This document shows positions 26,866 through 35,855 of a stretch of 64,000 nucleotides of DNA, one piece after another (within the stretch, counting starts at the first letter, position 1; every line of letters starts with the position of its first letter). Position numbers and translations under genes: made by a program. The stretch is from assembly GCF_050410775.1 (NCBI RefSeq), contig NZ_CP191229.1; one strand, given 5' to 3'. This DNA comes from Erwinia sp050410775. GTDB taxonomy: Bacteria > Pseudomonadota > Gammaproteobacteria > Enterobacterales > Enterobacteriaceae. The notes beneath the pieces were generated by a model. That model did no database searches. It was not told the DNA's origin and saw only the letters and a list, made by a program, of their open reading frames with translations.

Positions 26866-26893
26866 AAAAAAGCCTGCTGATGCAGGCTTTTTT
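26866..26893. terminator. Terminator after the OpgC-like acyltransferase
   Basis: AAAAAGCCTGC-TGAT-GCAGGCTTTTTTA, symmetrical and able to act in both directions. Confidence 0.85.
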
Positions 26894-26899
26894 AGTATG

Positions 26900-27196
26900 G
26901 TTGACCCGTCCTGAATAGTGTTGACACTCTTCCGACTTAATTCCGGAGAACGTAATAATGGCTGAGTTTAAACGCGCACCATATGACTATCCTTTGTCTT
27001 TGAAAATCGCTGTTGCTGAATATGCTGCAAGCTGGCAGGGTTCAATGCTTTTTCAGAAGCTCATGAATACGATTACTCACCTTACAGCCCAGATAACTAT
27101 ACCGTACGCATTTATAACGGTACCCCAAGTAGCCCTTTGGCACTGAATTCGCCTGCCGTCAGAAGGCAGCGCTCGATAATTGGTGAGAATAGCTGA
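26900..27196 (+). pseudogene. Insertion-sequence-like end fused to an unidentified coding tail
   Basis: From 26901 a TGACCCGTCCTGAATAG-type end is followed, after about 55 bases, by GGAGAACGTAATA and an ATG (26958). The first about 23 codons (MAEFKRAPYDYPLSLKIAVA) resemble the start of IS3/IS150-type OrfA proteins. That frame then loses sense. In the +1 frame a different coding tail appears (NAFSEAHEYDYSPYSPDNY..., ending SIIGENS at 27196) that I do not recognise. I read this as a truncated IS left end joined to a piece of another gene. The IS assignment rests on general resemblance only. Confidence 0.4.
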
Positions 27197-27230
27197 ATAG
27201 CATGCTGGGAAGCGTAGTAACAAAAACAAA

Positions 27231-27256
27231 AAACCCGGCAGTTGCCGGGCTTTTTG
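27231..27256 (-). terminator. Terminator downstream of wzz
   Basis: AAAAAGCCCGGC-AACT-GCCGGGTTTTTT on the minus strand, 13 bases after the wzz stop codon. Confidence 0.88.
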
Positions 27257-27268
27257 AAAGTATGATGC

Positions 27269-28279
27269 TTAGTGATTCTCGCGATACCTGCGTGCAATAT
27301 TGCGTCCCAGTACAATCGCTGAGCCGATAACCCCGCCAAATAACACAGCGAGTACTAACGTCAGACCCCGTTTCGGGCTATCGCGACGTAAAGGCAAATC
27401 CGGCTGCATGATATAGCGGAAGGATTGCAGGTTATCCACCTGTATTCTCAGATCCTGAATCGAACGCAATGCCCGCTGCGTGGCATAATACTTTTCGTCC
27501 AGCGGTAAGGGGCGCGTTGCTTCATTGGTTATGGCAGCATTTAGCGATTTAGTCCCTAACAGATAGAGCGTATCATCTGATAAAAACTCCGCCTGAGTCA
27601 GCTGTGAATTCACGACGCCGGATGCTTCCGCTACTTTAAGCGCCTGCTTCAATGCTTCAATACGCTGCTCTTTTTTATCCTGGGCAACCTTCATCTGTGA
27701 ATTCAGCGAGTCGCTCAGTTCACGGGATTTAACTTCCATGCTGCGTTTGATGTCTGCACCATAATCATCAACCACTTCATCATTAACGATTTTAATAAAG
27801 TGCGTTACCTGCGCCTGCGCTTCCTTAGCGGTTTGCGCACTAAACGTTACGCGCAGCGGTTCTGTCTGTCCAGCTGTAACGGGCTCAACCTTTAACTCTA
27901 ACGGTTCTTCCAGGTTTTGTAACGAGCCTGAAAGCGCATAAAGGGATGAACTAAAACGCCCAAAAAGCTGGTGCTGTAGTTCAGCCAGACCTGGTTTATC
28001 TTGCGGAAATTGGGAGTAAAGCACATTAAGCGCGGCGTTATAGTTGGCTACCTGCCCTGCGCTGGGCTGAGTTACAATCGTTTGCGATGTCCATTTTTCT
28101 TTGGCGATGAACAGGTAAGCTACGGCCAGCAAAAGAAAAATAATTACAGTCACCACAACCGTTTTTTTGCCTTTCCACAATTGAGCCACCACATCAAGCA
28201 GGTCAAGCTCATCATCATTGTTATAAAAAGTCTGACGAAGTAAAGACTGATCCGTCGTTGTCTTATTTTCTTGAGTCAT
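27269..28279 (-). CDS. wzzB: O-antigen chain-length regulator (Wzz/polysaccharide co-polymerase)
   Basis: A 336-residue inner-membrane protein with the Wzz layout. The N-terminal DDELDLLDVVAQLWKGKKTV precedes the first membrane helix (about 40-60). A long periplasmic coiled-coil region follows (about 170-230, rich in K/E/Q/A), and a C-terminal helix follows the proline-rich PDLPLRRDSPKRGLTLVL motif. It sets the modal length of Wzy-made O-antigen. Its position between his and gnd is the usual enterobacterial place, but ugd, often next to it in E. coli, is absent. Confidence 0.9.
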   Translation of the reverse strand: MTQENKTTTDQSLLRQTFYNNDDELDLLDVVAQLWKGKKTVVVTVIIFLLLAVAYLFIAKEKWTSQTIVTQPSAGQVANYNAALNVLYSQFPQDKPGLAELQHQLFGRFSSSLYALSGSLQNLEEPLELKVEPVTAGQTEPLRVTFSAQTAKEAQAQVTHFIKIVNDEVVDDYGADIKRSMEVKSRELSDSLNSQMKVAQDKKEQRIEALKQALKVAEASGVVNSQLTQAEFLSDDTLYLLGTKSLNAAITNEATRPLPLDEKYYATQRALRSIQDLRIQVDNLQSFRYIMQPDLPLRRDSPKRGLTLVLAVLFGGVIGSAIVLGRNIARRYRENH

Positions 28280-28375
28280 GTTTCTGGTATACCCAACTTA
28301 ATATTTAAAAGTGGAATGATAAACGCCGGGGAAAACAATAACAAAAAGATGAATAAAGCGTTATCTGAATCCAAT

Positions 28376-28402
28376 AAAAAACCTCCCAAAGGGAGGTTTT
28401 TT
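28376..28402 (-). terminator. Terminator downstream of gnd
   Basis: AAAAAAACCTCCC-TTT-GGGAGGTTTTTT on the minus strand, 15 bases after the gnd stop codon; the hairpin is symmetrical. Confidence 0.88.
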
Positions 28403-28416
28403 TAAGCAAACTAAGA

Positions 28417-29823
28417 TTAATCCAGCCACTCAGTATGGAAGACACCTTCTTTATCAGTACGCTTATAAGTATGCGCGCCGAAGTAATCACGCTGAGCCTG
28501 AATCAGGTTCGCTGGCAGTACCGCTGAACGGTAGCTGTCGTAGTAAGCGATAGCCGCAGAGAAGGTTGGCGTCGGGATGCCATTCTGTACCGCATAGGCA
28601 ACCACGTCACGCAGCGCCTGCTGGTATTCGTCCGCAATGTTTTTGAAATACGGCGCCAGCAGCAGGTTAGCGATGTTTGCATCATCTGCATATGCGTCGG
28701 TGATTTTCTGCAGGAACTGGGCACGAATAATGCAGCCAGCACGGAAGATTTTAGCAATCTCACCGTAGTGCAGATCCCAGTTGTTCTCGTCAGAAGCAGC
28801 TTTCAGCTGAGAGAAGCCCTGAGCATAAGAAACGATTTTTCCGAGGTAAAGGGCACGGCGCACTTTCTCAACAAATTCGTCTTTCTCACCGCTGATAGTT
28901 TTAACCTGCGGACCGCTAAGAACCTTAGAAGCTGCAACGCGCTGAGTTTTTAGTGAGGAAAGATAACGGGCAAATACAGACTCAGTGATCAGTGACAGCG
29001 GTTCACCAAGATCCAGAGAACTCTGGCTGGTCCATTTACCGGTACCTTTATTGGCTGCTTCATCCAGGATCACATCGACCAGGTAGTTACCATCTTCATC
29101 TTTTTTCGTGAAGATATCCTTGGTGATATCGATCAGGTAGCTACTCAGCTCGCCTTCGTTCCACTCACTAAAAGTTTTAGCCAGCTCTTCATTGCTCAGG
29201 TTCAGAGCATTTTTCAGCAGGGAGTAAGCTTCAGCAATCAGCTGCATGTCGCCATACTCAATGCCATTGTGTACCATCTTCACATAGTGACCAGCACCAT
29301 CTGGTCCCATATAAGCTACGCAGGCTTCACCTTCAGCACGCGCAGCAATCTCATTAAGGATTGGGGCGACCAGCTCATAAGCTTCTTTCTGACCGCCAGG
29401 CATGATGGAAGGACCTTTAAGTGCACCCTCTTCGCCACCGGATACGCCAGTGCCGATAAAGTTGAAGCCCTGCTCTGACAACTCGCGGTTACGACGAATA
29501 GTATCTTTGTAGAAGGTGTTGCCACCATCAATCAGGATATCGCCTTTATCAAGGTGTGGAGTCAATGAGGCAATAGTTTTGTCTGTAGCTTCACCAGCCT
29601 GCACCATCAGCAGGATACGGCGTGGCTTCTCAAGAGAATCAACAAACTCCTCGATGCTGTAATGAGGAACCAGTTTTTTACCTGGATTCTCTGCAACGAC
29701 TTCATCCGTTTTCTCACGCGAGCGGTTAAAGATAGAGACTGAATAGCCGCGGCTCTCAATATTGAGAGCCAGATTACGGCCCATTACAGCCATACCTACA
29801 ACGCCGATCTGTTGCTTGGACAT
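28417..29823 (-). CDS. gnd: 6-phosphogluconate dehydrogenase, decarboxylating (Gnd)
   Basis: A 468-residue protein, the E. coli length. It has the NADP-binding GVVGMAVMGRNLALNIE, DGGNTFYKDT, the substrate signature GVSGGEEGALKGPSIMPGG, and catalytic KMVHNGIEYGDMQ. It oxidises 6-phosphogluconate to ribulose 5-phosphate in the pentose phosphate path. It sits at the end of the O-antigen locus as in most Enterobacterales and often recombines with it. GGAG lies 6 bases upstream of its ATG. Confidence 0.97.
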   Translation of the reverse strand: MSKQQIGVVGMAVMGRNLALNIESRGYSVSIFNRSREKTDEVVAENPGKKLVPHYSIEEFVDSLEKPRRILLMVQAGEATDKTIASLTPHLDKGDILIDGGNTFYKDTIRRNRELSEQGFNFIGTGVSGGEEGALKGPSIMPGGQKEAYELVAPILNEIAARAEGEACVAYMGPDGAGHYVKMVHNGIEYGDMQLIAEAYSLLKNALNLSNEELAKTFSEWNEGELSSYLIDITKDIFTKKDEDGNYLVDVILDEAANKGTGKWTSQSSLDLGEPLSLITESVFARYLSSLKTQRVAASKVLSGPQVKTISGEKDEFVEKVRRALYLGKIVSYAQGFSQLKAASDENNWDLHYGEIAKIFRAGCIIRAQFLQKITDAYADDANIANLLLAPYFKNIADEYQQALRDVVAYAVQNGIPTPTFSAAIAYYDSYRSAVLPANLIQAQRDYFGAHTYKRTDKEGVFHTEWLD

Positions 29824-29917
29824 TACATACTCCTGTCTGTGGGATTAGTAACCAATGACACCAGGGTCACTGAATGACAGCATGTTAACGCAGAATTAAA
29901 TTCGAGAGCTACCGGAT

Positions 29918-30466
29918 TTAACCTATAGCACCCATTAACAAATCTTTAAGAGGAAGCCCTTTTGCATCTTTTTCAGACAAAATCGGGCTGTTATTTGGCC
30001 AGCGTATGCCGATCTCGCTGTCATTCCATATCAGACAGCCCTCATCTTCGGGATGGTAAAAATCAGTACATTTATATTCAAAATCTGCCGTATCTGATAA
30101 CACGATGAAACCATGTGCAAAACCTGGTGGCACCCAAAACTGCATCTTATTTTCTTCAGTTAAAGTAACGCCTTCCCATTTTCCGAAAGTTGCAGAATCT
30201 TTTCTAAGATCGACCGCAACATCAAACACCGACCCTCTAACTACACGGACCAGCTTCCCTTGCGGGTGTTTCAACTGGAAATGCATTCCACGAAGCACAT
30301 TCTTTTGTGAGCGTGAATAATTATCCTGAACAAATTCCAGATCGGTTTCTAAAATATCTTTGTAACGATTCCTATGGTAAGTCTCCAGGAAAAAACCTCT
30401 ATCATCACCAAAAATCTTAGGTTGAATGATTTTTAGACCGGGAATTTCGTTTTCAATGACTTTCAT
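29918..30466 (-). CDS. rfbC: dTDP-4-dehydrorhamnose 3,5-epimerase (RmlC)
   Basis: A 182-residue cupin enzyme with LKIIQPKIFGDDRGFFLETY, QDNYSRSQKNVLRGMHFQ (catalytic histidine), PQGKLVRVVRGSVFDVAVDL and FWVPPGFAHGFIVLSD. It epimerises dTDP-4-keto-6-deoxyglucose at C3 and C5, committing the pool to L-sugars (L-rhamnose or 6-deoxy-L-talose). It is the last gene of the O-antigen unit, separated from rmlB and rmlA by six glycan genes. No rmlD is visible to finish dTDP-L-rhamnose. Confidence 0.94.
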   Translation of the reverse strand: MKVIENEIPGLKIIQPKIFGDDRGFFLETYHRNRYKDILETDLEFVQDNYSRSQKNVLRGMHFQLKHPQGKLVRVVRGSVFDVAVDLRKDSATFGKWEGVTLTEENKMQFWVPPGFAHGFIVLSDTADFEYKCTDFYHPEDEGCLIWNDSEIGIRWPNNSPILSEKDAKGLPLKDLLMGAIG

Positions 30467-30484
30467 AATTAAACAGACTCATTT

Positions 30485-31045
30485 TTAATCAGGAAGGTTT
30501 AACCATCGCTGCGATTCAACATCGAAGCGTTTTATGACTCTAGCAGGATTACCAGCTATAACGCAAAAATCAGGAAAATTTCCTTTTACTACTGCATTAG
30601 CTCCCACAATACATTGATTACCCAGTTGTGTTCCGGCTAAAATTTTTGCGCCCGCGCCTATGAAGCAATTATCACCTATCTTAGTGACTTTATTTATCAT
30701 AGGCTGTTTATAAATGGGTACGCCAAGCTCTTTATAGTCATGGTCAGAATTAGTGATCAGAACGTTAGTCGAAATAACTGTTCCGCGGCCTATGCGAAGC
30801 TCTGTTGCCAAAGCAACAAGATGGAGTCCTTGTCCTGCCGATACATCCTCACCAATTTTAATCGAACCATGCTGAAGCACTTCTATTCGCCAATGTGGAT
30901 AAAGCCGAAAACGCTTCCCGGCACTCACCCGGCGAAGGCCAGTAAAAAAAAGTGGTCTACCAATATAAGAAATAAAACCCAGCTTTTTAAAAAGAAGAAT
31001 TTTATAGACAAGTGCTCGTGTAATCCAAAATAGTTTAAAAAGCAT
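30485..31045 (-). CDS. Left-handed beta-helix (hexapeptide) acetyltransferase, WbbJ/CatB-like
   Basis: A 186-residue protein whose middle and C-terminal parts are hexapeptide repeats (IKIGEDVSAGQGLHLVA, LRIGRGTVISTNVLIT, TKIGDNCFIGAGAKILAG, NQCIVGANAVVKGNFPDFCV). It contains the NSDHDYK histidine loop and the typical ending VIAGNPARVIKRFD. It probably O-acetylates a sugar of the repeat unit from acetyl-CoA in the cytoplasm. It overlaps the preceding glycosyltransferase-like gene by 11 bases. AT-rich. Confidence 0.82.
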   Translation of the reverse strand: MLFKLFWITRALVYKILLFKKLGFISYIGRPLFFTGLRRVSAGKRFRLYPHWRIEVLQHGSIKIGEDVSAGQGLHLVALATELRIGRGTVISTNVLITNSDHDYKELGVPIYKQPMINKVTKIGDNCFIGAGAKILAGTQLGNQCIVGANAVVKGNFPDFCVIAGNPARVIKRFDVESQRWLNLPD

Positions 31046-32330
31046 GTTCTATAATCCATCGGGAAATGTTATCGGGTGCAGGTCCGTTAAGATCGCGAAA
31101 ATGTCCTTCAATAAACTTTTTATTAAATAAATAACTCAAATAACCCAAACGTTCCTGGCCTTCATCCAGATTAACTTCATATGCTTGCTCAAGCAGACCT
31201 TTAAGATTTTTACCATCATATTTTATACAAAATTTTGAACGATCATAGTAAGCGTTGCCTAACACTACTACTGGCTTGCCTAATTCAATTGACTCCAGGC
31301 CAACGGTTGAATTGTTTACTACTACGACATGGCAGTCGGAGATGGCCTGCTGCAAAGATAGTGATTGATCTAAAATGATTGAGTCAGAATTTATGATGTA
31401 GTGGTATAGTGCCTTCTCATAAAGTCGCTTATAAAGTGGGTGCTCTCTAACGATAAGGATAGCATTTTCTGGTAGGGATTGATGCACAGCCTGGACTATA
31501 TCATTATGATTACTGAACCAGGGGCTGTGATAAATCATATTTACATCATCTGGCACCTGAAGCACGAGTAGATAATGTTTTTTACCATTAATGTCTTGGG
31601 CCGAAATACTTTTTCCTTGCGCAGCTTTGTAAATACTATCATCTACAATATTACGTTTAGGTCTTAAATGTTCAATAGGTTGCAGTCTGGGCAGGAATTT
31701 TTCAATTATAATATCAACAGCTCTATATTTTTTATAACCTTTCCATTTCTCTCTTCTGGTAAACACTACAGGATAAGGATCATCACCCTGCCTGTTAAAA
31801 CCCTCAAGATTTCTGAATGAGCAATTGGCATTTACGCCCTCAGAATCAAGAATCGTTCTGCCTAATGGAGCCTGTTCGAAATACATTATCTTTATAGCCA
31901 TTTTATTGGCCAGATACTTTATGATTTCGGCTGGCATTCTGGAATCACCACTTAGCAGAATCAGGCGTGGTTGTGCGGATTCAAGATAACTTTCCAAAAA
32001 GTGGTAATATTTTTTTGCCTGACTTACCAGTTTATCTTCATTGATGCCAGGAACAAGCGTAAGATGATAAGAGATGAATTGACGAAAAAACCTTTTTTCA
32101 TCATCATTATTAATATCAGAACATATTTTTCGAGAATGGTAGGGTAAATAAAATGATGACTGCTTATGTATTTTAGAGTATATCTGACCGCTTAAGTGCA
32201 GGTTGATATGAAAAAATTTTGCATTATTGTTTGTTTTTTGAGTGCTTTTCTCAATCAGATAAAAAAATCGAGAAAAGTCCGCATAATATCCTACAGTCAA
32301 AATATCAATTTTTTCAGGTGCAAATGCCAT
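31035..32330 (-). CDS. Capsule-synthesis (KpsS/LipB-like) family glycosyltransferase candidate
   Basis: A 431-residue cytoplasmic protein. Its C-terminal half carries the marks of the Capsule_synth family: ILIVREHPLYKR (His-Pro), LQQAISDCHVVVVNNSTVGL, ESIELGKPVVVLGNAYYD. The middle shows LLSGDSRMPAEIIKYLANK and IMYFEQAPLGRTILD. KpsS-type proteins are retaining beta-Kdo transferases in capsule systems. Here the protein sits in a Wzx/Wzy cluster with only one other glycosyltransferase, so it probably adds a sugar of the repeat unit; whether that is Kdo is unknown. Strongly AT-rich. Confidence 0.65.
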   Translation of the reverse strand: MAFAPEKIDILTVGYYADFSRFFYLIEKSTQKTNNNAKFFHINLHLSGQIYSKIHKQSSFYLPYHSRKICSDINNDDEKRFFRQFISYHLTLVPGINEDKLVSQAKKYYHFLESYLESAQPRLILLSGDSRMPAEIIKYLANKMAIKIMYFEQAPLGRTILDSEGVNANCSFRNLEGFNRQGDDPYPVVFTRREKWKGYKKYRAVDIIIEKFLPRLQPIEHLRPKRNIVDDSIYKAAQGKSISAQDINGKKHYLLVLQVPDDVNMIYHSPWFSNHNDIVQAVHQSLPENAILIVREHPLYKRLYEKALYHYIINSDSIILDQSLSLQQAISDCHVVVVNNSTVGLESIELGKPVVVLGNAYYDRSKFCIKYDGKNLKGLLEQAYEVNLDEGQERLGYLSYLFNKKFIEGHFRDLNGPAPDNISRWIIEHAF

Positions 32331-32341
32331 ACATGCTACTC

Positions 32342-33346
32342 TCAGGAAAGTAAAACTTTTAACCAGTTAGAAAGAGAATATTTTTCGATGGTATTATCAG
32401 GATATTGATAAAAAGGAGATGAAAAAAATTCAGGATTGACTACAGGTTCCTTACGATCGATTATTAAAACATTTTGCGGATGATAGATATCGTAGTTAAT
32501 TATGTCAGCATTAGTAGTGACCAATTTTCGTCCTGAACCAAGAACTTCAAATGTCCTCATTGTAAGTCCTTTTTGCTTATGATGTTCAATATCTAAAACT
32601 GCTATAGACTTCATGACGATATCTGTAACTTGCTGTTGAGTCAGCGGGACGAAATTGAAGTCCTTAATATGATAGCGCGCATATTTGATGTCAGTGAGTT
32701 TTCTAAACCAAAAAATAATACGACTTTGTATATATAAATAACGATAAAAATTTAATTTCAGCTTGATACAATCCGAACTGATTTTTTCAACAATTGCCAT
32801 TCTTTGACTATGGACAGTTCCGATAAAACTCATATCATAACTTTTATCAAACGCACCCTCCTCAATATAATTTTTACTCAATGCATAACGCTCTGTATAA
32901 AATAGAGGTAAAAAATGCATATTTTCAAAAGAGGCTGCATCTTCTCTGTCAAAAGTATATACCTTTGTAAAATAACCGAGAAGTGGTTTTATCAAAGGCT
33001 TATTTAACATAGAGTCCCATACATAAAGGATACGCTCAGTTTTGGGCGCCGCATGGAGAGTTTCAGTAAAAAAGCTCTCGCGAAAGCCTTCGGGGTTTAT
33101 AAATAGAGCTTTACTAAAGTTGCCTTTTTTCAGTAGGCTAAGGATATATTTATGGTGTTTTTTTATTTTTCTGTTGATAATCCACTCTGCCCCCAACCTT
33201 AGCATAGCCTTTATAAAGAAACTGTTAGCAGGTCGTGTATCAATAAATGTCACATCCCACCCAGATATAGCAGCCTGTTTTACAATTTCCTTTTCATAAC
33301 CAAAAAAACGTGGGCAAATAAGCAGTAATTTTTTATCTGAAGCCAT
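32342..33346 (-). CDS. Glycosyltransferase-like protein, unassigned (CgeB-like features)
   Basis: A 334-residue protein with no membrane helix. It begins LLLICPRFFGYEKEIVKQAA (Rossmann-like start). The middle has LYVWDSMLNKPLIKPLLGYF, KVYTFDREDAASFENMHFLP and YDMSFIGTVHSQRMAIVEKI, and the end TMRTFEVLGSGRKLVTTNAD is the GT-B type nucleotide-sugar-binding region (E-x-x-x-G). Such proteins are seen in small O-antigen and capsule clusters. The gene starts where wzy stops (TAATG overlap), so the two are coupled. Donor and acceptor unknown. Confidence 0.65.
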   Translation of the reverse strand: MASDKKLLLICPRFFGYEKEIVKQAAISGWDVTFIDTRPANSFFIKAMLRLGAEWIINRKIKKHHKYILSLLKKGNFSKALFINPEGFRESFFTETLHAAPKTERILYVWDSMLNKPLIKPLLGYFTKVYTFDREDAASFENMHFLPLFYTERYALSKNYIEEGAFDKSYDMSFIGTVHSQRMAIVEKISSDCIKLKLNFYRYLYIQSRIIFWFRKLTDIKYARYHIKDFNFVPLTQQQVTDIVMKSIAVLDIEHHKQKGLTMRTFEVLGSGRKLVTTNADIINYDIYHPQNVLIIDRKEPVVNPEFFSSPFYQYPDNTIEKYSLSNWLKVLLS

Positions 33347-34434
33347 TAATAAACCTCAAAACCAAGCACGGAGCGATAGGGAATTAAATTTTTCTCAACA
33401 CCTGTAAGATATAATGCACCCAGATATAATGAAAACCATGCAATCATAATAAGGAACCATATTGTTCTGCTTCTGGTATCATTGCATAAACGCAATAATA
33501 AGGGGATGGTAAAGACTTTAGCAAACACAAAGTAATATTCAAGACGGAGGAATATTCTAAGCTCCACAGCAAAAGTCAGCGTAATAAAAGAAAGAAATGT
33601 CACATTAAAAAGAACATTTTCAATTTTAGTATAGATAACCCTTTCTTTGTATAATGTGAGCAGTAGCAAAGGTATCATTTGGTAAATATAACTAGCCACC
33701 CCTTTCAAACTTAATCCCTGAAGAAACGCGCCATCCCTGAAATCGGCATAGGTACTACCATAAAAGGGTAAGAGACTAATTAAGTATATGAGTGACGTCT
33801 TAACAGCAGGAATACCCAGAATTATTGTAAAACAGAGCGACATTAAGAAGATCATCACACATATCTTTGATTTCCAACGTTTCCTGAGGATAAAGTATAG
33901 CGGTAGGAGTACGAATGCTGATTTATGAAACAGCGCCCCACAAATATTTAGAATGAAATACTTAAGCCATTTCTTATCACTTAATGCTACGAGTGAAAAA
34001 TAAAAGATACCTAAAGCGACATTTTGGCGAATGTAATTAAATCCACCTTCTATCAAACCATACGGCATAACAATAAACATCAGGAAATTTAAAGCGGTAA
34101 AGTTCCTGTATTGATAAAATGCATAGAATATAAATAAAAGATAAAATGAAGTAATGCTAAAGTAGAACCAGGCATAGGGTAATTCTAAATTAATAAAGAT
34201 TGAGGCAAATAAACGAAAGAAATACTCTTGCTTGTAAAAGCTTTCATTAAGCCTATCATACATAAACTTGTATGATTCATAATCAGGCCCGACAGACTGG
34301 CTAAAAGCAACTATAACCCACGTCAGGAAACATGCTAATAATAATATGACTTTTTCGTAAGGACGAACGGTGCGTACCGTGCCGGCGAAAAATATCATGA
34401 TAAATATCATATAAGCGAAAATATATACAATCAC
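33346..34434 (-). CDS. wzy: EpsG-family O-antigen polymerase (Wzy)
   Basis: A 362-residue protein with about ten to twelve membrane segments and the EpsG signatures FSQSVGPDYESYKFMYDR near the N-terminus, EGGFNYIRQNVALGIFYFSL and GALFHKSAFVLLPLY. It would join lipid-linked repeat units in the periplasm under control of Wzz. Its start overlaps the end of wzx by four bases. AT-rich and strain-specific, as Wzy genes are. Confidence 0.82.
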   Translation of the reverse strand: MIVYIFAYMIFIMIFFAGTVRTVRPYEKVILLLACFLTWVIVAFSQSVGPDYESYKFMYDRLNESFYKQEYFFRLFASIFINLELPYAWFYFSITSFYLLFIFYAFYQYRNFTALNFLMFIVMPYGLIEGGFNYIRQNVALGIFYFSLVALSDKKWLKYFILNICGALFHKSAFVLLPLYFILRKRWKSKICVMIFLMSLCFTIILGIPAVKTSLIYLISLLPFYGSTYADFRDGAFLQGLSLKGVASYIYQMIPLLLLTLYKERVIYTKIENVLFNVTFLSFITLTFAVELRIFLRLEYYFVFAKVFTIPLLLRLCNDTRSRTIWFLIMIAWFSLYLGALYLTGVEKNLIPYRSVLGFEVY

Positions 34435-35855
34435 TTAACGCCCCTATTAAGGATACCTGAAATTTTTATTCTTATCGTTTTTTGACTAATGCAAATAGCA
34501 ACCATTAATAAGATATAAACAATAACTTTTAATGTGAAATTACTATCGCTATAATAGCCTGCAGCAGCCGTGGTTATAATAAAAATTATAATTTGCTGTA
34601 TGTTCGCCACAAGCTTTATTGCTGAATGTTTTGCCTGTATAAAGACAAATGCTGCAAGTTTTGAACTAATTAATGAAATACCTAATGCAATAGTAGCGCC
34701 TATTAGCCCCCAGAGGGGGATCAAAATATAACATAATGAAATGTTAATAACTCCACATGACATCAATATAATAAAGTTATATTTTGCATATCCATTCATC
34801 GTCATCCATTCACTAACGGCCCCCCAACAACTCACAGCTGTATAAATAGCGGCTAACAGCATCAGAGCTACTGTTCCTCTTGCATATGCGTTTCCAAAAA
34901 CAGAAAGAATTTCATGTCCAAAAAGAATGAAAAATAACCCAGCAAATACTGATAAAGTAAAAGAAAGAGAGATATTATTCCGATATGGCAGTTGGATTTT
35001 AGCGTTATCAAAATACCCATAAAGTTTTGGTTCAAAACTTTTCGTCAATGCAATATAAGGGAAAAGCGTAACTATCGCCAGTGAAGTAACAATGTCGTAG
35101 ATAGCAACATCAGAAGTGGTGGATAGCTTTCCTAACAGAAGTACATCTATTTTTCCGGCAACAGAAAGCATAATAGCATTCATACCAAGACTAAATGAAT
35201 AACCAAACCTTGTAAAAAAGGATGTCATCTGTGGAGAATGCCACGTCAAAGTACGCATGAGATACATAACCAGTATGACAAGAAGTATCCCCTGGGACAA
35301 GATCATACTCCATGCTAATCCCCTGAAATTATTATAGCCCGCATAAATAAAAAGGAAAAGAAATGGAAAGCGTAAAAATCTTTGTAATAAATTAGAAAGA
35401 ATGAAGCTTGAATTTATAAATCCCTTAACTCTAACTACGGGTGTTAATAAATTATAAGCCGCCCATAATGGTAACATGAGTAATGAGAGATGATAATTTT
35501 CAACACTCACTTTATTACTAAGCACGTATTTTATAAAAAAAACATCAAAAATATATAAAAGCCCACAGCCAATTACAACGAGAATTATTCCACTAAATGA
35601 CTCTTCAAGAATAACCTTATCGTTTTTTTCTTTTTGGTAAAAATATAATATGGAGCTATCCCGCCCCATCATCAATGCTATTACTAAAATGGAAACAAAC
35701 GCAAATACTAACCTAAATTGCCCATATACATCTTCCGTCACATTATTGGTAATATACATGGTAGTTAAGAAAAGTATCATATTCCCGATAAGATTACTTC
35801 CTAACCCTACGATAACGTTGTTGAAACGCTCCAGCCTATTAATTATTGAATTCAT
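34431..35855 (-). CDS. wzx: Polysaccharide flippase (Wzx, MOP superfamily)
   Basis: A 474-residue protein with about twelve to fourteen hydrophobic segments. It starts MNSIINRLERFNNVIVGLGS, the amphipathic helix plus first segment typical of Wzx. It moves undecaprenyl-linked repeat units to the periplasmic side. The ATG at 35855 is chosen because the frame further upstream runs inside the end of the dehydrogenase gene and gives an unlikely N-terminus; this start overlaps that gene by 17 bases. It is the only flippase gene in the window, although there are two Wzy-type polymerases. Confidence 0.82.
   Translation of the reverse strand: MNSIINRLERFNNVIVGLGSNLIGNMILFLTTMYITNNVTEDVYGQFRLVFAFVSILVIALMMGRDSSILYFYQKEKNDKVILEESFSGIILVVIGCGLLYIFDVFFIKYVLSNKVSVENYHLSLLMLPLWAAYNLLTPVVRVKGFINSSFILSNLLQRFLRFPFLFLFIYAGYNNFRGLAWSMILSQGILLVILVMYLMRTLTWHSPQMTSFFTRFGYSFSLGMNAIMLSVAGKIDVLLLGKLSTTSDVAIYDIVTSLAIVTLFPYIALTKSFEPKLYGYFDNAKIQLPYRNNISLSFTLSVFAGLFFILFGHEILSVFGNAYARGTVALMLLAAIYTAVSCWGAVSEWMTMNGYAKYNFIILMSCGVINISLCYILIPLWGLIGATIALGISLISSKLAAFVFIQAKHSAIKLVANIQQIIIFIITTAAAGYYSDSNFTLKVIVYILLMVAICISQKTIRIKISGILNRGVK

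Noticed and set aside
27112..27339. A 75-codon minus-strand frame overlapping the end of wzz
   Set aside because: It runs through the wzz terminator and the wzz C-terminal codons in another frame; no real gene features.
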